A stretch of 64,000 bases of DNA, from contig NZ_CP132938.1 of NCBI RefSeq assembly GCF_040358255.1, positions 1,240,001 to 1,304,000 on the forward strand, given 5' to 3'. Each line of letters starts with the position of its first letter. Position 1 is the first letter of the stretch. The position numbers were made by a program, and so were the translations under genes. The notes under the pieces were generated by a model, which was not told where the DNA came from, did not search any database, and saw nothing but the letters and a program-made list of their open reading frames with translations. Below are positions 1 through 10,287 of the stretch, in pieces. Origin of the DNA: Tunturibacter gelidoferens. GTDB lineage: Bacteria > Acidobacteriota > Terriglobia > Terriglobales > Acidobacteriaceae.

Positions 1-288
1 GAGGCAGAAGGGGCAGGTGCCGTCAGCTCCGCCGATCCAGGAGACGCCGACGCGCATGTCGTTGGGGCGATTCGGTGTGGCGCCGTCGACGACTTTGCCG
101 ACGATTTGATGGCCTAGGATAAGCGGCCGATGGAGGAGACAGAGGTCGCCCTCTGCGATATGGAGATCGGTGCGGCAGACTCCGCAGGCGAGAACGCGGA
201 GGAGGAGATGGCCCTCGGTGAGGACGGGCATGGGGACCTCTTCCATGCAAAGAGGCTGGCTGGCGGATCGTAGAACGGCGGCTATCAC
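1..288 (-). CDS. Zinc-dependent alcohol dehydrogenase, N-terminal part (runs off the window)
   Basis: The first 96 codons of a medium-chain zinc alcohol dehydrogenase are visible. The catalytic-zinc motif ACGVCRTDLH, the GHQIVGKV segment (the GHE-like motif, with Q for E) and the beginning of the structural-zinc loop (CPFC) occur in the family order and spacing. Such enzymes oxidise alcohols or reduce aldehydes with NAD(P)H in the cytosol; the substrate cannot be told. I start it at GTG 288 because an in-frame stop lies 9 nt upstream and an AAGG sits about 6 nt before the GTG. A longer open frame on the same strand is a shadow. The C-terminal Rossmann domain lies outside the window. Confidence 0.85.
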   Translation of the reverse strand, partial: MIAAVLRSASQPLCMEEVPMPVLTEGHLLLRVLACGVCRTDLHIAEGDLCLLHRPLILGHQIVGKVVDGATPNRPNDMRVGVSWIGGADGTCPFCL

Positions 289-499
289 TGGACACCTTCA
301 CGGACGGGACTGGGTTAGATCAGAGTTAGGCGTCGCTGATCCTTGTTGATTTTTGCTGATTCTTGTCGTTCGATGCTGAATTGAGGGCTGGGGTGCCTGG
401 AATCAATTCGCTTCAGCAGGCATCGGCGGCTTCCATCGAGCCGTCCATGTGGTCTTGGCGCCGGCGGCGTAAAATCTTGCCGAGTATGAAGGAGGGGAT

Positions 500-1135
500 A
501 TGCCGAGGCGAATGTTTGTGGCTCTGATCGCGGGCTTGTTGATGGTGACCTTTGCGGGTGCGAAGAACAAGGCTGAGAAGAGTTTACCTGACTACATTCT
601 CAGCGCGAAGACTGTTGCCGTGATTATCGATCCTCAAGCAGGAATTGACGTTGACGACCCGCGCGCCAATCAAGTAGCGCAAAAGGACGTTGAGACGGCG
701 CTGTTGAATTGGGGAAGATTTCAGCCAACGATCAGCACTCAGCGCGCGGACCTGATTATCGTGATTCGCAAGGGGCACAAGGGCGTGGTCGACACGACGA
801 TCAGCGATCCGCGGCAGAACAACCGAGTGGGAGTGATCGACCCAACGGCGAATGGGGTGTCGGTGGGGGCTCAGCACGGCAGGCAGCCGGAGATGTCCGG
901 GGCAGGCGTTCCTGAGGCGAGTGAGCAGGGAACGCCGCATCCACAGACGGAGATTGGGGGCGTAGGCGATTCGTTCACTGTTTACAACGGCGATACGAAT
1001 CTTCCTCTGGACAGCCCGGCGGGCTGGAGGAATGTCGCAAAGGATGGGCTTCGTTCGCATAACGTTCCTGCGGTGGATGAGTTTAAGAAGGCCGTGGCTG
1101 CGGCTGATAAGGCTGCCGCGGCAAAACATCCGTAG
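500..1135 (+). CDS. Hypothetical exported protein
   Basis: This is a 211-residue protein of unknown function. Residues 1-21 form a signal peptide (MPRR, then a hydrophobic stretch ending in AGA). The mature part opens with a segment (AKTVAVIIDPQAGIDVDDP) followed by ADLIIVIRKGHKG, resembling small alpha/beta exported proteins common in acidobacteria. The C-terminus is Ala/Lys rich. GGAGGG at 491-496 fits ATG 500; an earlier out-of-frame ATG at 486 is not used. It stands alone on its strand between two minus-strand genes. Confidence 0.75.
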   Translation: MPRRMFVALIAGLLMVTFAGAKNKAEKSLPDYILSAKTVAVIIDPQAGIDVDDPRANQVAQKDVETALLNWGRFQPTISTQRADLIIVIRKGHKGVVDTTISDPRQNNRVGVIDPTANGVSVGAQHGRQPEMSGAGVPEASEQGTPHPQTEIGGVGDSFTVYNGDTNLPLDSPAGWRNVAKDGLRSHNVPAVDEFKKAVAAADKAAAAKHP

Positions 1136-1251
1136 CGAAGATCTGTTTTCTTTCACTTGCGGCAAGGCTCTAGCCGCAGGGGACCCATGATCTTTTCAGC
1201 CGGCGAAGTTGGAAAGGCGATGTTGTGGCACATCTCCAATTTTGAGGTCGA

Positions 1252-1935
1252 TTACTTTCCTGCGATACAGCATCGTGTCACTCCGACGATGCCAAGCAGA
1301 CCTGTACCAAACAGCATCAGCGAGGCGGGTTCGGGTACGGAGGAGATGGTGCCAGCGAAGTCGAGACCTTCGTCGACTCCGGCGACCTGTTTGACATCGA
1401 AGGTGAGGTCGTTCATTCCCTGGTCGAATCCAGTAAAGCTGAAGGTGAGCGGCGTAACGCAGTTAGGACCTACGTCAGAGCAATGAGAGTAATCATTGCT
1501 TGCGCTCAGGGGACCTGCGGCCTCCAGGATGAGTTTGCCGTTGAGGTAGATCGAAACCGTGTCATCGGCGAGCACGCTGAGAGAGCCAACGTAGTTTGAA
1601 GCAGAAGACCCAAGGTTGAACTGCGTGTTGTAGAGGTAATCGCCATTAGGGACGACCAAGCCAGAGGTTGGTCCGGTGAGAGCGTTGAAGGAGACCCAAC
1701 TTGAGCTGCCCAAGGCTGAATGCCAAACAGAACCTGAAGCGATGTCGAAGGTAGAGGTGGAACCGCTGTTAACGATGGAGGCGGCCGAGTTGTAGGTCGT
1801 CGCGGTGTTGGCTACATCGGGTGCGGAAGAAGATCCGGAGTAACTGGCCAGTGACAGCGTGTCAGCATGAGCGGCGAAAAAGGTCCCGAAGACAAGGGCA
1901 ACCAGGGCAGTGAGATACTTACGATTTTTTTTCAA
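1252..1935 (-). CDS. PEP-CTERM sorting-domain exported protein
   Basis: A 227-residue secreted protein. It has a signal peptide (MKKNRKYLTALVALVFGTFF, cleavage near AHA), a Ser/Thr/Gly-rich beta-type body, and a C-terminal VPEPASLMLFGTGLLG helix, the PEP-CTERM signal recognised by exosortases, followed by a short basic tail. No exosortase gene is in the window. The start is TTG 1935, supported by GGAGAAG 7 nt upstream; no ATG fits better. The end VTRCCIAGK is less basic than usual for these signals. Its role is unknown; proteins of this class are usually linked to the cell surface or exopolysaccharide. Confidence 0.85.
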   Translation of the reverse strand: MKKNRKYLTALVALVFGTFFAAHADTLSLASYSGSSSAPDVANTATTYNSAASIVNSGSTSTFDIASGSVWHSALGSSSWVSFNALTGPTSGLVVPNGDYLYNTQFNLGSSASNYVGSLSVLADDTVSIYLNGKLILEAAGPLSASNDYSHCSDVGPNCVTPLTFSFTGFDQGMNDLTFDVKQVAGVDEGLDFAGTISSVPEPASLMLFGTGLLGIVGVTRCCIAGK

Positions 1936-2267
1936 GAAGCTTCTCCAATGGGCCTAAATACAAGCGGTTACGGGTTTACTTAAGTGCAGGTTGATGGCCA
2001 TCGAAGGGCTCTAGTCGTCACTGAGTAGTCGTTTGAATCGCCGTGGTTACCTTTTGAAGAGGGAAGGTTGCCCGGTGCGATGTGCAAATAATTGCAGAAA
2101 AAGGGAATTGATTTGCTCTTAAAGAATTGTCGTAAGTCGGCATCTATCAGCACTTACCGTTTACGGACAAAAGGCTGTCCGCATCGGATTGGTGCTTAGG
2201 CAAAAATGGGCGAAATGCTGGATAGGTCGTAAAATGGAGAGATATAAGAAAAAACTGATTGGGGCAA
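1936..2267. other. Intergenic region between divergent genes
   Basis: About 330 bp separate a minus-strand PEP-CTERM gene and a plus-strand gene, so promoters for both should lie here. The stretch is more A+T-rich than its surroundings. I could not place a convincing -35/-10 pair or operator, and no RNA gene was recognised. Confidence 0.4.
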
Positions 2268-3254
2268 ATGGTAATGGGGACGCAAGAGGTACTGGCTGGA
2301 CATGTAGATGCTGCGGCGAAGGTAGCCGGACTGGTAGTGGTTTCGAGTGCGATTGGACAGGATTTTTCCGGTAATCCGACGACGCGGTTCTTGCTAGCGC
2401 TGGTTGCGGATAAGGCGAAGACGCAGGTGCCGACGCATAGCAAGCTTCCTGGCACCTCCGCTCCGATGACGAAGACGCAGGTGCTGGAGCTGAGCGATAA
2501 ATTCGACTTCAGCCGTGCCGATATGCTGGCCGAAATTGGGGTTTATCTGGCAGAGGCTGCGAAGCGGTTGAAGAATCCGAGGCCGGACTGCTACCTGACG
2601 CTGCATGGGCTGCCGCTGAGCTTCGAGAAGTTTACGTGGCCGTTCCATGAGTCGACCTCGGGCGCGGATACGTTCCTGGTGCATGGCGAGGTTCGGCTGC
2701 AGGATGGTGAGGAGAATCCGCTTCACGCAAAGGTTGCGGCGTCGATGACGGTGACGTTTGCGGAGATCGTGAAGGCTCCGGAGCAGCCGTTTGCCGAGGG
2801 ATTTATCTACAACGCAGTGCGGAAGACGATGGATCAGGGGCAGCTGGAGCTGGTGAAGAGCGGCAATCGGCAGCCTGTTCCGGTGACGACGCGGTTCTAC
2901 AGCCCGTGGAAGAAGCGCTTCAACTTCAATGACACGACGGATGGGCAGCGGCAGGAGTATCTGGCGGCGAAGGTGTTCTGGCTGTCGGGAGTGCTGGGCG
3001 GCGGACAGCCGGTTTGGCTGCTGGATCCTCGGGATGCGCAGTATCTGAACTCGACCGTTGAGGAACTGAAAAAGACGGCAGCGGCATTGGCGGGTGAGGG
3101 GCTGATTCATCTTGCATCGGATACTGAATATGCGACGCCGACCGAGGCTCTGATGGGGCATCGTGCGCAGTATCAGGCGGAACTGGTGCATGCGCTGGCG
3201 TTCATCAAGCCCACGTTCAATGAAGAGATGCGCGGCGGCCACACAAATATGTAG
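2268..3254 (+). CDS. Uncharacterised cytosolic protein, about 328 aa
   Basis: I do not recognise this protein. It has no signal peptide or membrane segment. It opens with a small alpha/beta-like section (GTQEVLAGHVDAAAKVAGLV), has a central part with many aromatic residues (LTLHGLPLSFEKFTWPFHES) and a section with WLLDPRDAQYLNSTVEELKK, and ends in a helix before GGHTNM. The start is uncertain: TTG 2259, ATG 2268 and ATG 2274 are in one frame; GGGG at 2260-2263 fits ATG 2268 best. It is monocistronic, with a small exported protein 116 bp downstream. The composition matches the neighbours, so nothing suggests recent transfer. Confidence 0.7.
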   Translation: MVMGTQEVLAGHVDAAAKVAGLVVVSSAIGQDFSGNPTTRFLLALVADKAKTQVPTHSKLPGTSAPMTKTQVLELSDKFDFSRADMLAEIGVYLAEAAKRLKNPRPDCYLTLHGLPLSFEKFTWPFHESTSGADTFLVHGEVRLQDGEENPLHAKVAASMTVTFAEIVKAPEQPFAEGFIYNAVRKTMDQGQLELVKSGNRQPVPVTTRFYSPWKKRFNFNDTTDGQRQEYLAAKVFWLSGVLGGGQPVWLLDPRDAQYLNSTVEELKKTAAALAGEGLIHLASDTEYATPTEALMGHRAQYQAELVHALAFIKPTFNEEMRGGHTNM

Positions 3255-3370
3255 TGTTCACAGGGCTGAGGCAGCATCCGAGCGTGAATTTGCCAGTAAT
3301 TACTGGGTTATGGTAAGTTCCCTCTGGCCTCCAGGTGCATCTATTGACCTGGAAGGAAAGAGGAAACACG

Positions 3371-3697
3371 ATGAAGCGAACTCGAATTGCAACACCACTG
3401 ATCGCAGTGGCACTTATGAGCGGTGCAACATTTTTCGCACACGCCCAGACGAACCAGGCACCCACGACAGAGAGCCGGAGTTGGAATACGCCTCCTCCGG
3501 GCACGGAGCAGGCGCAGTCAGCCTACCGCGACGGGGTTGAAGCAGCCCAGCTGGACATGACGGCGAAGCGGAAGATCGACGCGAAGGCGTCTCACCTGTA
3601 TGTTCACCCACCGGTGAAGGGTGCGGCTCGCGATGAGTACCGCTCGAACTTTACCGCTGGGTATGAAGCTGCGGTGAAGCACAGCACTGGCGCGTAG
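3371..3697 (+). CDS. Small exported hypothetical protein
   Basis: A 108-residue protein with a clear signal peptide (MKRTRIATPLIAVALMSGAT, cleavage after AHA near residue 24). The mature part is small and charged and carries two similar halves, AYRDGVEAAQLD and NFTAGYEAAVKHS. These resemble the Y-x-x-G-x-x-A repeats of small acidobacterial periplasmic proteins. I start at ATG 3371 because GGAAAGAGGA lies just upstream; the frame stays open to GTG 3335, but that region looks like leader DNA. A terminator hairpin follows about 40 bp after the stop. Function unknown. Confidence 0.75.
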   Translation: MKRTRIATPLIAVALMSGATFFAHAQTNQAPTTESRSWNTPPPGTEQAQSAYRDGVEAAQLDMTAKRKIDAKASHLYVHPPVKGAARDEYRSNFTAGYEAAVKHSTGA

Positions 3698-3735
3698 TTA
3701 CGGCGCAGCGATTAAATTCCGATGTTGAGAAAGAG

Positions 3736-3758
3736 AGGGCTCCTGATGGAGCCCTTTT
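3736..3758 (+). terminator. Rho-independent terminator
   Basis: AGGGCTCC (3736-3743), loop TGAT, and GGAGCCCT (3748-3755) form a perfect 8-bp stem followed by a short T run. It sits 40 bp after the stop of the small exported protein gene and before the convergent TM2 gene. Confidence 0.8.
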
Positions 3759-3797
3759 CCTTGCGCTGGGATCGTGGGTTGGGTCGTGTCGATGGAT

Positions 3798-4244
3798 TTA
3801 GGTCGCGGCCTGTGTGGTCTGGTGATTGTGGGTGATTGTGGCTCCGCAGTGGGGGCAGAAGGATGCGGAAGGGTCGATGGGGCTGCTGCAGTCGGGACAG
3901 TGCGAGGTTGCAGGTGCCGGTTCGCTGTGGGGGGTCGAACTGGCGAGGATCTGGTTGGAGATGTAGAGCGCCAGAGCAGCGTTGTACTGGCGGACTCGGC
4001 CTGGCATGAAGAAGCATTCGATAATGCCGAGAATTGCGGGGATGCCGGTCCAGAAGAAGATGAGATAGATGATGCCGGCAGTGTTTCGGCGGAGGTAAAA
4101 GTGGTGAATACCGAAGTCGCCGAGGAAGAGCGCGAGGAGAAAGCCGACAACCTCGTCCTTGTGGGCGCGTTCGTACTCGGCGTAAAACCAGGCGCGCTGC
4201 TGGTCGGTCATGCTGGCGGTGTAGAGGGGGTCGGTGATCTGCAT
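3798..4244 (-). CDS. TM2-domain membrane protein with C-terminal zinc ribbon
   Basis: A 148-residue inner-membrane protein. Residues of about 30-90 form a TM2 domain: two hydrophobic helices with the family pattern FLLALFLGDFGIHHFYLRR, then a turn and a second helix (GIIYLIFFWTGIPAILGIIE). The tail carries CPDC-x9-CPHC, a zinc-ribbon knuckle. In many TM2 proteins the zinc ribbon is N-terminal, so this order is reversed. AGGAG about 7 nt before ATG 4244 supports the start. The function of TM2 proteins in bacteria is not established; no operon partner is visible. Confidence 0.85.
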   Translation of the reverse strand: MQITDPLYTASMTDQQRAWFYAEYERAHKDEVVGFLLALFLGDFGIHHFYLRRNTAGIIYLIFFWTGIPAILGIIECFFMPGRVRQYNAALALYISNQILASSTPHSEPAPATSHCPDCSSPIDPSASFCPHCGATITHNHQTTQAAT

Positions 4245-4743
4245 GATTTTGCTCCTCTTGATGACTTCGAGGAGAGGTACGCTGCGACAGGCATGATGGT
4301 TCCCAATTTAGGGAGGGACCGGGCAGAGTTCGACGTCTGATTAGGGCTGCACAGTTGCAATTTACATAGGGTTTTATGCGGCGTAGAGTTGCAGCAAATC
4401 ATGATGTGCGAATCAACGGCGCGACGCGTTCGTGACTCTGATCTAAAGAAAGCAGGAGGTTGTTATGCAGCCGGTTCACAACGGATAGTGCGGACTTTGC
4501 AATCACTTTGGCGAGCATCACGCGAAGAGTTCGGTGTTTGGTCACTATACTTAGCAGCAAAAAAGCAGATGCGGACCTGCTGGATGAGTGCGGTCATCCG
4601 AAGCATGCGGCGCTGCACCTGAAGGTTTCACCCATCAGCGATGCGATGGATTTGTACCGGCTGCAGAGGCCTAAATCTGCATTGAAAGTGACCGGCTGGG
4701 CATCAAACTCGGCTGTGTCGCGTTACGTTCGAACAGAGCTTTC
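4245..4743. other. Non-coding stretch of about 500 bp
   Basis: Only short frames occur here (for example plus-strand frames from 4389 and 4460), none with a good ribosome-binding site or a recognisable protein; the longer one runs into the antisense of the glycosyltransferase. I see no hairpin with a T run and no RNA gene. It may be decayed coding sequence. Confidence 0.4.
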
Positions 4744-5904
4744 TCACCGGCGGTTCATTCCGAGCAGACTTAAAAAGAAGCTGCCGAAGATGGCTTCTAC
4801 CCCCAACATGAAGCAGGTTGCCGACGGTAAGGTGAGGCGAAGCATGCGCTGGGCGGAGAGATTTCCGAATCCGGCGCTATGCCATATATGAATGGCGTAG
4901 CCGAGGATTCCGAGGCCGACCAACAGGAGAGCACTTCCGAAGAGCAGGCCAACTTCGAGATTGATGTAGTTGAAGATGCGTTCGAACTTTGGATTGGGCG
5001 GCAGGAAGCCCTCCTGTGTGCCGAAGACGCGTGCGCTGACGGCGAAGACGGAGATGTGGGCTCCAATGAGGACGAGGCCGAGCGCGTAGGTGAGGGTGTC
5101 GACGTCGAAGGTCCATCGGCCGACGGTTTGGGGGCCTGGGATGAGCCAGAGCGAAAGGATGATGCCGACGAAGAAGGTGACGACGCCGGGGATCAGGAAG
5201 AGCCAGCGGGGACTGAACAGAAGGAGGAAGCGCAGATGACGCCAGCCGTCGCGCCATGAGCGAAGGTGGGGCGGGCGACTGCGGCCATCGGGCGAGAGGG
5301 TGGTGGGCACTTCGGTCATCCGAAGGCCGGCGAGGGAGGATTTCACGACCATCTCTGAGGCGAACTCCATGCCGGTGGTGCGGAGGTTGAGCGCGAGGAT
5401 GGGGTCGCGGCGGAAGGCACGGAGTCCGCAGTGGAAGTCGCGGACGGGAATGCCGAAGAAGATGCGGCCGATGGAAGAGAGAACCGGATTGCCGAGATAA
5501 CGGTGGAGCGGTGGCATGGCGCCGGGCTCGATGGTGCCGGAGAAGCGATTGCCCATAACGAGGTCGTAGCCTTCGTCGAGTTTTGGGAGGAAGCGGGGAA
5601 GATGTTCGAAGTGATAGCTGGCGTCGGCGTCGGCCATCAAGATGTATTTGCCGCGCGCGGCCTCGATACCGGCGATGAGGGCTGCCCCATAGCCACGGAC
5701 GGGGACGTTGACGACGCGAGCGCCTTCATCGGTGGCGATCTTTTGCGAACCATCGGTGCTGCCGTTGTCGGCGACGACGACTTCGCCGGCGACGTTGTTG
5801 TCGCGGAGAGCGGCGACCGCCTGGCGAACGCAGAAAGCGAGCGTCTCTGCTTCGTTGAGGCATGGCATAAGGATGGTTACGGTCAGATCGCTCATTGTTT
5901 GCAT
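4744..5904 (-). CDS. GT2 family glycosyltransferase, polyprenyl-phosphate sugar synthase type
   Basis: A 386-residue membrane-associated glycosyltransferase. The N-terminal GT-A domain has VTILMPCLNEAETL, VVADNGSTDGS and the metal-binding LMADADASY (a DxD-like motif), as in dolichyl/undecaprenyl-phosphate mannose or glucose synthases. From about residue 235 the C-terminus carries about four hydrophobic helices that anchor it in the membrane. It probably loads a sugar onto a polyprenyl phosphate. The gene lies 32 bp downstream of a GT39-like membrane protein on the same strand, which fits a donor-synthase/acceptor-transferase pair. The start is ATG 5904; ATG 5895 is also possible. Confidence 0.85.
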   Translation of the reverse strand: MQTMSDLTVTILMPCLNEAETLAFCVRQAVAALRDNNVAGEVVVADNGSTDGSQKIATDEGARVVNVPVRGYGAALIAGIEAARGKYILMADADASYHFEHLPRFLPKLDEGYDLVMGNRFSGTIEPGAMPPLHRYLGNPVLSSIGRIFFGIPVRDFHCGLRAFRRDPILALNLRTTGMEFASEMVVKSSLAGLRMTEVPTTLSPDGRSRPPHLRSWRDGWRHLRFLLLFSPRWLFLIPGVVTFFVGIILSLWLIPGPQTVGRWTFDVDTLTYALGLVLIGAHISVFAVSARVFGTQEGFLPPNPKFERIFNYINLEVGLLFGSALLLVGLGILGYAIHIWHSAGFGNLSAQRMLRLTLPSATCFMLGVEAIFGSFFLSLLGMNRR

Positions 5905-5936
5905 GCTACCAAAGTGATGGTGTGGGACTTGCGGCG

Positions 5937-7781
5937 TCAGGGCTGAATCCCTTCCGTGGAAGTCGTCGCAGGAAGGTTGAGGGGGAGAGCGTAAAAGGGG
6001 GAGCTGTCCAGTTCGTGCCAGCCCGCAGAGATAGGGTTGGTGCCGGTCATCAGGCCGGGGGTGAAGTAACCGACGAGGACCTTGTCTCCTTGACGGCGTA
6101 CGACATCGAAGGCTTCAGCGCGGTTGGGCATGGCGGCGAAGGAGGGATAGAGAGGGGTGTTCGGTTCGTAGATCTCGGTGAGGACGCGGACGCCAGCCAA
6201 ACGAGCCCAGTAGGGATCATAGAGGCAGGCTATGGTTCCGATGCAGGCAACGGTGTCGCCAGGGCCTACGCCGAGGTCGTTGAGTGCGTGGGCGGCTCCG
6301 AAGATGCTTGGGCTGTACCAGCCGACCGGCAACCCGGCAAAGGGAAGTTCGCGGCGGAGTTCTCCGACCGTGCGGGCGGACTCTGCCACGGCCAGCAGGG
6401 CGAGGAGAACGACGGCGGCTGAAACTGCGGTGCGGGCGGCAACGGTTTGAACGGACGGGGGTAGACGGAGCGACGCGAAGAGCGGTAGCAGGATGGCGAG
6501 GAGGCCGACGGTGATGTAGCGGTCTTCGATGTTCACCATGCCGTAGATGCCTAAGATGCCGAGGCCAAGGAGCATCGGCGCGAGCCAGAAAGCATTCGCA
6601 GCAGGTTGCCAGTCGCGGTGAAGACGCGCGCTCAGAAGGAACGTGACAATGAGGAGAATCCAGGCCTCGGGGTGGTTCGCGATGTAACGAATGATGCGCA
6701 CGATGCACTGACCAATGACGACGACTTCGAGCCGCGGGTTCATGTGCGCCTTGACCTGATCGTTCCAGTAGGAGTTGTCGAACCAGTCAGGATAGGTGCC
6801 GTAGGGTAGTTCTTTGTAACTGAAGATGGCGGGCGCTTGCAGAAGCTGCTTCTCAGGATGTTTGAGGTGAACTTCGGAGGAGCCGAAGAGAGATGTCTGG
6901 TTGGCTTGGAGGTGCATCTTCTCGGTGCCGCTGATGAACCAGGCGTAGTTGAGGCTGCCAGAGTCGCCGAAGTCGAAGCGGCCTTTCTGTTTGGAGAGCG
7001 CGGCGATGTAGGGGCCGGCGATAACAGAGAAGCAGACCAGTGCAAGGAGACTGGCTGCGGCGACCCGAGCGGCCGAGTGTCGTTGCCAGAAGGTACGGAA
7101 GAGGATCAGCGCGAGAATGCAGAGCAAGGTGAAGAGGAAGGCGAAGGATTTAGTGAGATAGGCGAGGCCGAGCGCGATGCCCATGAGAGTGGCGTAACGC
7201 AGATGGCTGGTTGCGAGGTGCTTCAGGAGCGCAGCTACGCCCAAGAGCAGGAAGGCTTGAAGGAGCGCGTCGGGACGGACCTTTCCCATGCTGAGTTCGC
7301 GTTGGGTGGAGATGACGAGGAGGCCGATGCCGAGGTAACGGAGGGTGTAGTGATCTAAAAGGAAAGATGCTGGAAGGGAGGACGCTGCGCCTGGTGGGTG
7401 AGTCGAGGTTTCGCGGAGGTCGCGGAGTTGGATGAGGGCGTCTGTGAAAGCGATGATGGCGAGCATCTCCAGGAGGAAGATGCCGAAGTTGACCATGTAG
7501 TAGGCGTGGAGTTCGGTGTAGCGGGTGGAGTGGAAGAGGGTGTGGCCGAGGGCAAGGAAGGCGGGATAGAGGGGGTTCCAGTAGCCGTTGATGACGGCGT
7601 GCCAGTTGTGAGCGCGGATGAGGTCGCCGATATCCATGTAGGAGACTGCGTCGCCGTCGATCTGGTAGGGATCGTAGAGAGCGTAGCCGAAGGTGACGAG
7701 GGCGGCGAGGAAGCAGTAGATAGGCCAGAGACGACGCAGCCAATAGGGGAGACGGTTGGGCTCCGACGAGGGGAGTGTCAT
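5937..7781 (-). CDS. GT39-like polytopic membrane glycosyltransferase
   Basis: A protein of about 614 residues with roughly ten or more hydrophobic helices and a large C-terminal soluble domain, the architecture of ArnT/PMT-type transferases. These use polyprenyl-phosphate sugars on the outer face of the membrane. After the first helix comes DPYQIDGDAVSYMDIGD, which corresponds to the acidic first external loop that holds the catalytic residues in this fold. The frame is open to 7964, but the part above about 7858 is an interspersed repeat, so I start at ATG 7781; ATG 7826 is an alternative and neither has an ideal Shine-Dalgarno. It probably forms an operon with the GT2 gene just downstream. 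Confidence 0.75.
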   Translation of the reverse strand: MTLPSSEPNRLPYWLRRLWPIYCFLAALVTFGYALYDPYQIDGDAVSYMDIGDLIRAHNWHAVINGYWNPLYPAFLALGHTLFHSTRYTELHAYYMVNFGIFLLEMLAIIAFTDALIQLRDLRETSTHPPGAASSLPASFLLDHYTLRYLGIGLLVISTQRELSMGKVRPDALLQAFLLLGVAALLKHLATSHLRYATLMGIALGLAYLTKSFAFLFTLLCILALILFRTFWQRHSAARVAAASLLALVCFSVIAGPYIAALSKQKGRFDFGDSGSLNYAWFISGTEKMHLQANQTSLFGSSEVHLKHPEKQLLQAPAIFSYKELPYGTYPDWFDNSYWNDQVKAHMNPRLEVVVIGQCIVRIIRYIANHPEAWILLIVTFLLSARLHRDWQPAANAFWLAPMLLGLGILGIYGMVNIEDRYITVGLLAILLPLFASLRLPPSVQTVAARTAVSAAVVLLALLAVAESARTVGELRRELPFAGLPVGWYSPSIFGAAHALNDLGVGPGDTVACIGTIACLYDPYWARLAGVRVLTEIYEPNTPLYPSFAAMPNRAEAFDVVRRQGDKVLVGYFTPGLMTGTNPISAGWHELDSSPFYALPLNLPATTSTEGIQP

Positions 7782-7859
7782 GCGGGGGCGGGGTCCTCCG
7801 TGTTGCTGATCGATCTTTCTTATCATCTCAGAAGAAAAGAAAGAACCTGTAAATCTTTT

Positions 7860-7941
7860 GTCCTGCCGGAAGTGCCCGCTCCGCGCGGGGCGGGCACTTC
7901 GTGACTTATATACTCCTTCGGTTGGCCCTCCCGCTGGTCGA
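7860..7941 (+). repeat. Interspersed repeat family A, copy 1
   Basis: It shares with the other copies (18.7, 40.5 and 52.8 kb) the opening TCCTGCCGGA, the core CACTTCGTGACTT and the closing CCTCCCGCTGGTCG. It lies in the gap upstream of the GT39-like gene and is read as protein only if that gene is started too far upstream. Confidence 0.75.
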
Positions 7942-7962
7942 GAGATGGCGTTTGTTTGCTGC

Positions 7963-7994
7963 AAAGGAAAGGGCGCCAGCTTTCGTTGGCGCCC
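7963..7994 (-). terminator. Terminator of rpoD
   Basis: The stem GGGCGCCAGC (7971-7980), loop TTTC and GTTGGCGCCC (7985-7994) pair over 10 bp with one G-T pair. On the minus strand the stem is followed by TTTCCTTT. It is about 30 bp past the rpoD stop. Confidence 0.8.
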
Positions 7995-8024
7995 GTCGTC
8001 CGTGTTGAATTGTGATGAATGGAG

Positions 8025-9746
<1,722 letters not shown>

Positions 9747-9941
9747 TCCTGCGAAAGATTCTGATAACTGGGATGCCGCTGGTGTCGATTGTGGTATTCA
9801 GGCGGACATGTCCCTTGGTTGTATCGTAATGGGCAGGGAGCAGATTACGGTTTAGACCGCGTTGGCAAGCCCGATGACCCTAAAGAGAGTCCGGGCATTC
9901 GAAGGCACACGTCCCCAGCGAATCACAGGATACCACATAAG

Positions 9942-10196
9942 TTAGACGCTTTCCGAGGGAAAAAGATTCAGGGCAGCGGCGCGAAGTGATTCGCCTTGGG
10001 TGCCATTCTGGTGGCGGGGACAGCGGCGGAGGTGAATATCTTTGCCAGCCGAGCCGTAATCGTGGTGGCAATGGGTACAACGTAAGTGGTAGATGGTCTG
10101 GCCGGGGAAGGATTCTGAGGGAAATCCGGTCCGGGAGATTACGATCTGGCCGTGTTTGTTCTTGTATCCGGGGGTAGTGCTCTGGAAGTTGGTCAT
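9942..10196 (-). CDS. Small Cys/His-rich protein, possible zinc-binding
   Basis: An 84-residue protein with CTHCHHDYGSAGKDIHLRRCP, a C-x2-C ... H-x3-C arrangement that could bind one zinc ion. The N-terminal part (GYKNKHGQIVISRTG, then GQTIYHLRCTHC) reads like a short beta-ribbon. No family name is known to me. It lies between the flippase and rpoD on the same strand, so it may be co-transcribed with them. The small size and clear metal motif suggest a nucleic-acid-binding or scaffold role, but that is inference. Confidence 0.65.
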   Translation of the reverse strand: MTNFQSTTPGYKNKHGQIVISRTGFPSESFPGQTIYHLRCTHCHHDYGSAGKDIHLRRCPRHQNGTQGESLRAAALNLFPSESV

Positions 10197-10287
10197 TTTT
10201 GCAGGGTTTCGTGTGTTTGATGAATCGGCGGTTCGCTCGCGATCACCCGCTACTGTAAGCCGATCAGAGTGATTTGCGGGTGTGATT

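Noticed and set aside
4460..4891. 143-residue plus-strand reading frame
   Set aside because: It runs into the antisense of the GT2 gene, has no recognisable domain or ribosome site, and its composition looks like non-coding DNA.
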